This document shows, in pieces, positions 56,921-64,000 of a DNA stretch of 64,000 nt. This stretch comes from Pollenia angustigena (lineage: Eukaryota > Arthropoda > Insecta > Diptera > Polleniidae). The notes under the pieces are model-generated. The model was not told the origin of the DNA. It made no database searches and saw nothing but the letters and a program-made list of their open reading frames with translations. Positions within the stretch are counted from its first letter, which is position 1, and every line of letters begins with the position of its first letter. The translations under genes were made by a program, and so were the position numbers. The stretch is taken from the NCBI GenBank assembly GCA_930367215.1, contig OV884058.1, positions 201,766,208-201,830,207 of the forward strand, given 5' to 3'.

Positions 56921-57897
56921 TTTCAGCTTCCTATGTCATCAGATGGCTTCAGAAAGTTGCGGAAAGAATAGGACATACATGCAAACATCCTGACATACTA
57001 AGAAATTATATATTGTATAGATAGATTAAAGTATTTGCTGTTTAATATTTAAGTATGATACGAGCGAAAGATTTTTAACCAAATTCGGGGTCGCTGAATC
57101 CAGCGCCATATAAATCAATTTTTTATGAATTTTTAAAAACAAAAATTCCGAAATTTTAATATAAAAATTATTTTTTTTTCCAGAAAAAAAAATTATGTTT
57201 CTAAAACGACTGCGCATATAAGAAAAACGTTTTACCTTTCTTAAAGTAAATTTTATTGCGGAATTTCGGTTTTTTTTAGTTTTTCAATAAGCTAAAGCGT
57301 TTTTGAGTTACGCGAACATATCTTATGCAACCTCCTTAATTTTCGAAATAACGGTATATCTCGAAAACCAAAGCCAACATAAAGAAAAAAGTTTTAACTT
57401 TCATAAAGTAAATTTTTTTGCGGAATTTCGGTTTTTTTTTAGTTTTTCAATAAACTAAAGCGTTTTTGAGTTACGCGAACATATGTTGTGCAACCTCCTT
57501 AATTTTCGAAATAACGGTATATCTCGAAAACCAAAGCCAACATAAAGAAAAAAGTTTTAACTTTCTTAAAGTAAATTTTATTGCGAAATTTCGGTTTTTT
57601 TTAGTTTTTTAATAAACTAAAGCGTTTTTGAGTTACGCGAACATATGTTGTGCAACCTCCTTAATTTTCAAAATAACGGTATATCTCGAAAACCAAAGCA
57701 AACATAAAGAAAAAAGTTTTAACTTTCTTAAAGTAAATTTTATTGCGGAATTAGGGTTTTTTTAGTTTTTCAATAAGCTACATATGTTAATCTATCTATA
57801 CAATATATAATTTCTTAGTATGTCAGGATGTTTGCATGTATGTCCTATTCTTTCCGCAACTTTCTGAAGCCATCTGATGACATAGAAAGCTGAAATT
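56921..57897. mobile_element. Inverted repeat enclosing a tandem array
   Basis: Arms 56921-57028 and 57787-57897 (TCATCAGATGGCTTCAGAAA, GGACATACATGCAAACATCC, TATTGTATAGATAGATTAA and mirrors) are about 110 bp and nearly identical. Between them lies a tandem repeat (57230-57785). Confidence 0.75.
57230..57785. repeat. Tandem repeat, about 162-bp unit, 3.4 copies
   Basis: AAAGTAAATTTTATTGCGGA-type words recur at 57243, 57405, 57568 and 57730. Each unit includes AAGCGTTTTTGAGTTACGCG, GCAACCTCCTTAATTTTC and GGTATATCTCGAAAACCAAA. It is satellite-like and noncoding. Confidence 0.85.
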
Positions 57898-58353
57898 TGG
57901 CACACTTGAAGTATTTTCTCTGCGGAAGATCGTAACGAAGCCATATTTTTGATTTTTGGCTTTTCAACTAGTATAACTATAAAGATCTGATAGAAAAGAT
58001 TTTTTTTTATAATATTGGGAACTTTGGGCCCCACCCGGTACGGCTAGGCACCGTCGGATTGACCTGAAAAATTAGATCATGATTTCTTACACCAAACCTC
58101 ATATTTTAAGCAGCGCAATCAATTAAATTTAAAAAAAAAAAAATTGCGACCAGTCTAATATACATACATATTTACAATACTTAAAACTTCATTATAAATG
58201 AAATTTAAAAAGCGAAAACTGGTAAATATTTTTTTTAAATCGTTTTTAGTTTCTATTTGTTAAAATTATTTCGTTAAATATATGAAATAATAAAAGAGGG
58301 TGATAACGAAAATCATATTGGGCATTATGCTAGTATATGTAAACAAATACGAA

Positions 58354-58367
58354 GGGGGGGGGGGGGG
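58354..58367 (+). repeat. G14 homopolymer run
   Basis: Fourteen consecutive G followed by TGAGGGG, at the start of a short DINE-like tail (CCTAAGGACCCAGAATATAT...GGTGAAGGGTATAAAA, about 58418-58476). It can form a G-quadruplex in principle. Confidence 0.6.
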
Positions 58368-58711
58368 TGAGGGGATTGGAAGAAGAGACGACAACCGGAT
58401 TTGAACTTCGCTTTGCCTAAGGACCCAGAATATATGTACTTTATAGGGTGTAGGACCTTCGGTGAAGGGTATAAAAAAACAAACTTCCCTACAAGAATAG
58501 TGACGGTCATTTGACCAATCATATGACCGACATTGCTGATACAGATGTCGGTCATCGCGTAGAACAAAGTTTCTATCATTTTCTTAAGGCCAACGTGAAA
58601 AAAATGACCTGAACTTTTGTGTACGTGTGATTTTGCATCCTTCTTTAACCTATGAATTTTGTGGTAGATAAAACATATATCTGATCTGTTTACTCTTATA
58701 CTCTTTACATA

Positions 58712-58817
58712 TCAGTACTGATGTATAAACCGGACACAGCTGACTAGTCAGTACTGATGCATATACCGGTCCCAGCTGACTAGTCAGTACTGATGCATAT
58801 ATTCGTCACTACTGACG
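58712..58817. repeat. 36-bp tandem repeat, three copies
   Basis: Units start at 58712, 58748 and 58784 with the perfect palindrome TCAGTACTGA, followed by ATGCATATACCGGTC and CAGCTGACTAG. The third unit is degraded at its end. Confidence 0.8.
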
Positions 58818-58972
58818 TATTTTTAGCTTAAATAAAACACGATTAATTTTATTAAATTCTCACACATATTTTTGTTTTTTATTTTAAATAAAATTCAATA
58901 TTTGTTCGTTTTACACAATAAATAAATTAAATAAATAAATAATTGTTTTTTGTCCTATGAGGTAATTTAAAT

Positions 58973-59236
58973 TTAATAAAGCTTTTTTGCAATGGTCCCA
59001 ACTTCAATATTTCACTTGGGTTTTGCTTAAGTCAACCTTTGGTTAGCATTGATGCTAAAGATAAGTACATATACTAAGGAATGATCCTACACTACCAGAA
59101 TATCTCATAGTTTCATTAGAATCATTCCTAAGTATATGTTTACATCTATAGCATCAATGTTAACCAAAGGTTGGCTTTAGCAAAAACCAAGTGAAATATT
59201 TAAAGAATGGGAATATTGCAAAAAGGCTTAATAAAA
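58973..59236. mobile_element. Foldback element, about 260 bp
   Basis: TTTTTGCAATGGTCCCAACT, CAATATTTCACTTGGGTTTT, GTCAACCTTTGGTTAGCATT and ACTAAGGAATGAT are mirrored around a centre near 59103. It lies directly beyond the 3' end of the captured gene fragments. Confidence 0.75.
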
Positions 59237-59379
59237 CAGGGACCGATACAGTTATTCCTCCTTTCATAAACGTCAGATGATAACAGTTTTTTTTATTAAA
59301 TATTAGACGTTGCTCGTAACCATTAGTTTTATTAAAAAGTTATTGGTTTTTGCAAAACGTTTGGCTAGATCAAACACCA

Positions 59380-59754
59380 TTTAACTGCTTTTAAATATCA
59401 TTGTACAATTCTGCTACATATTGTATCCATTCGAAACGTTTGCTTTGTTTAGTTTTTACTAAAAACTTTTTAGACCATAAAGAGTGTCTGATTCCTCACA
59501 ATTGTAAAGAGCACACACTAAAGAGGTTACTGTGCGATCAAGAAGTGCTAGATTTGTGTTTTTCGCTACAATTTGCAAAATACTGTAAAATACAAAAAAA
59601 AGACGACTTAATTTTGTTTAAAAACAAATTTTCATGATAACATACCTCTGAATATCGTATAACCAACTCTGGCTCCTTATAATGCAACCAAATCAAGTTG
59701 ACTGCTGTACGTATGCGTTTACACCATTCACTGCAGGTGGAAGAATTAACACGG
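59380..59754 (-). pseudogene. Fragment resembling Smg1 (PIKK kinase, nonC), with a retained intron
   Basis: On the minus strand, FRVNSSTCSEWCKRIRTAVN and LIWLHYKEPELVIRYSE end at a GTATG donor near 59652. After an intron with a TTTTACAG acceptor (about 59590), the sequence continues with ALLDRTVTSLVCALYNCEES and, after a shift, KQSKRFEWIQYVAELYN. The pattern (C..W..RIR......EP..V.R..; later W...VA) resembles the helical-repeat region of the nonsense-mediated-decay kinase Smg1; this identity is from memory and moderate. At least one frameshift and no flanking exons mark it as a fragment. It is joined directly to the AsnRS fragment. Confidence 0.45.
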
Positions 59755-60330
59755 AAAAATGTTTTCGCCTCTAATCATAATATGACGATTATCCAACCGA
59801 ACATCGGGATGAGCCTGTTCATTGAGAATACTTTCACCACCACCAGCAGGAGCCAAACCAATTAATTCCCAGTAATCTACATGCAATTCGTGTCCGCCTG
59901 GTGCATAAAACAAATAAATGAGTTTCTACAATATTGTTCACGAAACGAAACTTACCGATTTGCCTTCTGGCACAGGTTTTAGTGTACCAACCATTGTAAA
60001 AATCCGTGATGTAAATAAAAGATTAAACCTTTGTCTTGACGTCTTAAACGATGTGTACCAACCATTGTAAAAATCCGTGATGTAAATAAAAGATTAAACC
60101 TTTGTCTTGACGTCTTAAACGATGTGTCCATCATAGATTTTAACGTTTCTGTTAATTTTCGACACATTCAAATATGCACCTGGCCAACTGGGATCTTCGG
60201 ATATGAGTACTTTTTGGCTTCATCCAAATTTTGTTTAGGCTTTTCCGCATCTTCAGCTTCGCGTTTTTCTTTTTCGCATTTTTTTAACTTACTTACCCAA
60301 ATCCTTTGGATTTTCTTTATTTATTTTAAT
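59755..60330 (-). pseudogene. Asparaginyl-tRNA synthetase fragment, broken
   Basis: The minus strand encodes pieces of cytosolic asparaginyl-tRNA synthetase in order: a Lys/Glu-rich N-terminal stretch (KREAEDAEKPKQNLDEAKK), EDPSWPGAYL, VKIYDG, the anticodon-binding OB-fold segment HRLRRQDKGLIF and FLQW, LKPVPEGKS, an intron (donor GTAAGT at about 59955), then APGGHELHVDYWELIGLAPA and NNRHIMIRGEN-like DNRHIMIRGEN, stopping before the catalytic domain. Frameshifts separate the pieces, an exact 71-bp duplication breaks the OB fold, and the acceptor before GCACCAGG reads AT instead of AG. It cannot make a working enzyme. The intact gene should be elsewhere in the genome. Confidence 0.85.
59982..60123. 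repeat. Exact 71-bp tandem duplication in the AsnRS pseudogene
   Basis: 59982-60052 and 60053-60123 appear identical (GTGTACCAACCATTGTAAAA...CTTAAACGAT). Because 71 is not a multiple of 3, it shifts the frame. Confidence 0.9.
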
Positions 60331-60479
60331 AATTTAATAATAATTTCAAACATACATAATAATTTAATAATTATTAAAATATTTTGCAGTATTTAATTTA
60401 AACAATTCACAAATTTTCACAAATATTAGCCAGTATGTATAACAAAAATTAAAAAAAAAATTGGCATTTTTGTGGTGTT

Positions 60480-61420
60480 TTCAGTTGTTCTACTCTAACG
60501 TATATGTTAGAGTGGTACAACTAATGTAAAATTGTTGCAAGTGTGTTAGTAAAAATTTTTTTTTTTTAGTTTAGGTCATCCATTTCTTGTAGGGTTAATT
60601 ATAAAAAAAAAAGAGTAATTTTTGGGATTTCAGTATTTTGGTCATAACTCTGCTATTTCTCAACCGATTTGACAGATTTATATACCGACGTGTTAAAGAA
60701 AAAATTTTGTTATTTTGGCTATAAAACTTGGACTCGGGAAAATCTATGGTTCCTGAAAATGGGTATTTTTCAAAAAAAAATTAATATTTTGGTCATAACT
60801 TTTTCGTATTTGGACCGATTTTCCCGAGTTTTTCAGAAAATATTTTCTATTAAAAATTTTCGATCTTCTGATATATAAGGCGTAACCATAGGTCATATTA
60901 CAGTCAAAAAATTCAGGTTTTTATACAATTTTTAATACTTTTTGTATGAGAGGTACCACGCTTACTTCTCCAATCCCGCCCACATTTTGTAGGCCGGTGT
61001 GTTTTTATAACCTAAATGTTTGTACCTAATTTTAAAGCTTTGGCTCTTGCCGTTCTCCAGATATACAGAAAAAAGTAATAAAAATACAACAACCACAAGT
61101 GATTTTTTGGAAAAATTAGAGGCAGACGTGGTTTTTTGGTCATATCTCAGCCATTGTTGGACCGATGAACTGGCTGAATTTCAATAGCAAGAAATGGTGG
61201 ACTATATGTGACATAAATGTAAAACAACGTAGCCGCTATCATTTCTGGAGTCTCCGGAAAACACATATCAAACGTAAGACGGACAGACGGACGGACGGAC
61301 GGACGGATATCGTTAAATCAACTTCTCTCCTAAGAAGTCTAAGATCAATATTGTAGAAATTACAAACGGAATCACAAACTTATATATACCCTTTTACACC
61401 TGTGGTGAAGGGTATAAAAA
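60480..61420. mobile_element. mini-me-like element and flanking hairpin
   Basis: A small hairpin (TTCTACTCTAACGTATATGTTAGAGTGG, 60487-60514, shown here as a 28-base dyad with arms CTCTAAC/GTTAGAG) precedes sequence with ATTTTGGTCATAACT repeats. It ends in AGACGGACAGACGGACGGAC (GRAC tract, about 61278-61308) and ACCTGTGGTGAAGGGTATAA. The GTCY/GRAC tract and tail match the other mini-me-like copies. Confidence 0.5.
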
Positions 61421-62977
61421 TATGGGCCAAGTATTGTTTCGGATTATTACCGCCCCAGCAAGTACACTTAAGTTTACCTACTTGCCGAGGTGACGTATTA
61501 CTGATGAACTGCTCCTTGATTCTCTGCCACCCAATCCTGCAGTTTTGCTTGTTGACGTACCCAGTTTATAGGAAATGCAATTCATTGCTCATTATTAAAT
61601 TGTGAATAAAGTTTGGGTTTTCTCTATTAATTTAAAAATGAAAATTAATTGTTTTGGTACGCTGTGCGATTGTGTAGTTATTTATATTTAAATTTCCCAA
61701 CTTTTTTTTACAAAATGTTAAAAAAAAAGAAAGAAAAATAAAAATTTTATAAAGTACATAATATCATATACCCGCTACTTCGTTAGCGTCTCCTTTTTCT
61801 TCGAAGACATATTTTTATGCAAAAGTTTAATTTTCTTGGTTTAAACTTGTTTAAATTCTAGCATTTAACCTGCTACTTTAGTTGAACCAAATAGCTGAAG
61901 AAAAACATCAAATTTCCCGTATTTCCTTTTTTGGGTACTATATTTTTCCCCCATCGCTAGTCCAAATTTCAAGTTCCTAGGGTCAGCGGTTTGGGCTGGG
62001 CGATGATGAATGAGTCAGTCACTCACGCAACTCTTTTATATATATAGATTGAAATCATTTAGTTCATTTCGGGCCACCCTGTATAAACTTAAGAATTGTC
62101 TAAGAAAACTTGTCGTGTGTAAATAGGGTTCAAAGTATTTCAACAAATTCTTGAAATTCTCAAACTAAACTTTATTTGCTATGATACGTATCTGCAGTTT
62201 TATATTTCTATTGTAGAATAGAACACTTTGTGAATTGCCGAAATATTTTTTTAAAACCCGGCACAAAATGTCCCATTGTACACAAATATTGTTTCTATTG
62301 TTTAGATTTTGATTTTATTTAGTGTCATTTTATTTCTTGGCATTCATTATTATTTTATATAAACATAATAGAAGAAAATAATAACATATGTTTTTATATA
62401 AATATTTATACATGTACATACAAATAGGTTAAAATGAAAAAGAAATACTTTTTAAGGTGTTAAATGATTATAAATAGTTTTTGTTGTATTAGGCCGAAAA
62501 TAGACATTAAGTTTTGTCGTTGTTTTAATTTTAACCTTTTTAGGGCCATTATTACAACTTGAAGTTAGCTAAAGTTAAGTTTAAGTTGACAGATACTAAT
62601 GTTTTCATGAAATAGCTTAAAATTGTAATTTGTGCAAATGGGCAAACTTACGAGACTCGTTTCATAAAACACCTTTTTAAATTCTGTGTAATTTTAAATA
62701 ATTAATGTCAGTTTCAAACAAACGTCAATACAAAAATTAATTAAAAAAAAACAATATCAGGTAAAATTGTGTCAAAAAGTCTGCAAAAAAGAATTTGTTG
62801 TTTTAACTTTTTACACTTAAAAGTTTCGTTAAAAACGATGATAGTCATAAGAAAATCTGTTTCTATAAATTTTCAAATGAACTGCAGTAGTTAACGTGTC
62901 AAAATTGTTACGCAAATTTACGAAATTCGTGTAATAAAATCGATTCAACGAAAACTGAAAGTGTAAAGAGATTATAT
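61421..62977. repeat. Noncoding stretch with shared repeat at 61770-62047
   Basis: 61770-62047 (CCCGCTACTTCGTTAGCGTC...TGAATGAGTCAGTCACTCAC...TATATATAGA) is a shortened copy of 38145-38870. 62216-62236 repeats one arm of the 9841 hairpin. Nothing else was recognised. Confidence 0.5.
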
Positions 62978-63532
62978 TGTTACGAAAGTAACTTTAGTTA
63001 ATTGTTATTATTGTTTAAGAATTAGTTGTAATTATTATTTATCTTGTATTGATTAGTTTACATTGTTATTAAAGATTGTTATAATTTAGTACACTTCAAT
63101 CCCAATGTGCAGAAAGCCCTAGAAATTACCGTTAAAAAAGCTTAAGTATAAGTGGTGAAATTATGTACCGCCATAAATCATAATTGACGATAGAGTGGTG
63201 AATAAGTAAAGCCTCGAACGTTCGAGTAACATTTCGATTGTTCTAGATGGCTGAATTACAGTATAAATACTTGCGGCGGCTAGCATCAAAAAACAATGTT
63301 AGTTCAGACTTGGTCAAGTTTACTATAAACATTGAAGTGTGTTGATTACAATAGTGAGTTGTAAATAAAAGCTGTAAATTACGGTTGTAAAAGTTCTTAA
63401 GTAATAAGTGTTATACATTAAAGTGTTGTGTTTATTTGGTTTTTTTTTTTTTTTGAATTGCAATTTAAGAGCTCAAGAGGTTTATTATAAAGGAAATAAA
63501 CCAAAACGTTAATGAAAGGCAGTAACGTAACA
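62978..63532 (+). mobile_element. Solo LTR, 555 bp, with 4-bp target duplication
   Basis: It begins TGTTACGAAAGTAACTTTAG and ends GCAGTAACGTAACA, so the termini are TG...CA with short inverted TGTTACG/CGTAACA. ATAT is duplicated at 62974-62977 and 63533-63536. A TATA-like GTATAAATAC lies at 63261 and AATAAA at 63364, spaced as in LTR promoters and poly(A) signals, giving plus orientation. A palindrome TCGAACGTTCGA at about 63213 lies upstream of the TATA box. A 4-bp duplication fits Gypsy-type elements. No internal retroviral-like genes flank it. Confidence 0.8.
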
Positions 63533-63536
63533 ATAT

Positions 63537-64000
63537 AATGTTCTTTTCACTATGTTTTCTCGTTGACATGATTCTTCTTGATTAAAAATAGAAAAAAGCT
63601 GTCAAACGATTCTGTAAATGCTTATTATGCACAAAAATCCTATTTTCAATCAAATATACTTACGTTGTTTACATGATTTGACTTTTTTTGGTTTTATATC
63701 AATGCTGTTGGCTTTGCAATAAATATAAGCTGTTGGTGCATTTTTAAACTTAACCAATTGATCTCATGAATTGTTATTAGTTTTTTGTTCAAATAAATTT
63801 AATTGAATAACATTTTATATCGTTTTGCATTAATCGGAAATTACCGGGATTTCCCGGGAAATTCAAAAATAAATCCCATTTTACAAGGAAATGAAAAAGT
63901 CCGGGAAAAGAAAAACTCTGTTATAAATTGAAATTATTCGTGGGCTATTAAAAAAAAAAAAATTTTATAATGGTTGGTTATAATTATAAGCGCACATGCA
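63537..64000. other. Noncoding end of window
   Basis: No gene seen; the dyad-rich word CCGGGATTTCCCGGG at about 63846-63860 may belong to a decayed repeat. Confidence 0.35.

Noticed and set aside
62978..63532. Full LTR retrotransposon
   Set aside because: Only one LTR with duplications directly at its ends; no internal gag/pol sequence beside it.

Overview
The window is AT-rich eukaryotic nuclear DNA. Protein-coding sequence is sparse, introns are small with GT..AG ends, and most of the rest is transposon remnants. Fly-type repeats with (GTCY)n stretches (mini-me/DINE-like) and the gene content suggest a higher fly (Cyclorrhapha, perhaps a calliphorid or muscid). That is an inference; no marker gene names the species.

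Layout. 1-1482: 5' flank with an old repeat. 1483-2592 (+): last recognisable exons of a 2-oxoglutarate dehydrogenase E1 paralogue whose 5' part lies outside. 2.6-39 kb: almost only repeats, namely at least 20 short inverted-repeat elements (MITEs and foldbacks), three DINE/mini-me-like copies, a dead LINE, a Tc1/mariner remnant, an hAT-type element with an 8-bp target duplication, and several elements with 3-bp TAA/TTA duplications. 39380-43265: a complete Transib/RAG1-like DNA transposon with one intact 678-residue transposase (minus strand), 36-bp perfect terminal repeats and a CGTCG duplication on both sides, sitting inside an older MITE. 44.2-46.1 kb: a stack of nested inverted-repeat elements. 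46.8-48.3 kb: a second long DINE-like copy. 49034-54784 (-): a very large uninterrupted coding exon for a low-complexity protein with a conserved-looking C-terminal domain; this is the only large host gene fully inside. 55-59 kb: foldback copies and tandem repeats. 59.3-60.3 kb (-): broken, intron-containing pieces of asparaginyl-tRNA synthetase fused to pieces that look like the Smg1 kinase. 62978-63532: a solo LTR.

The most notable object is the Transib element. Its transposase keeps the acidic triad and the zinc-ligand pattern of the vertebrate V(D)J recombinase RAG1, its ends begin with CAC, and it appears recently inserted and possibly active. Second is the chimeric captured fragment of AsnRS and a Smg1-like gene. 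Third is the long unrecognised protein, with a repeated FP motif near its N-terminus. No tRNA, rRNA or CRISPR array was recognised.
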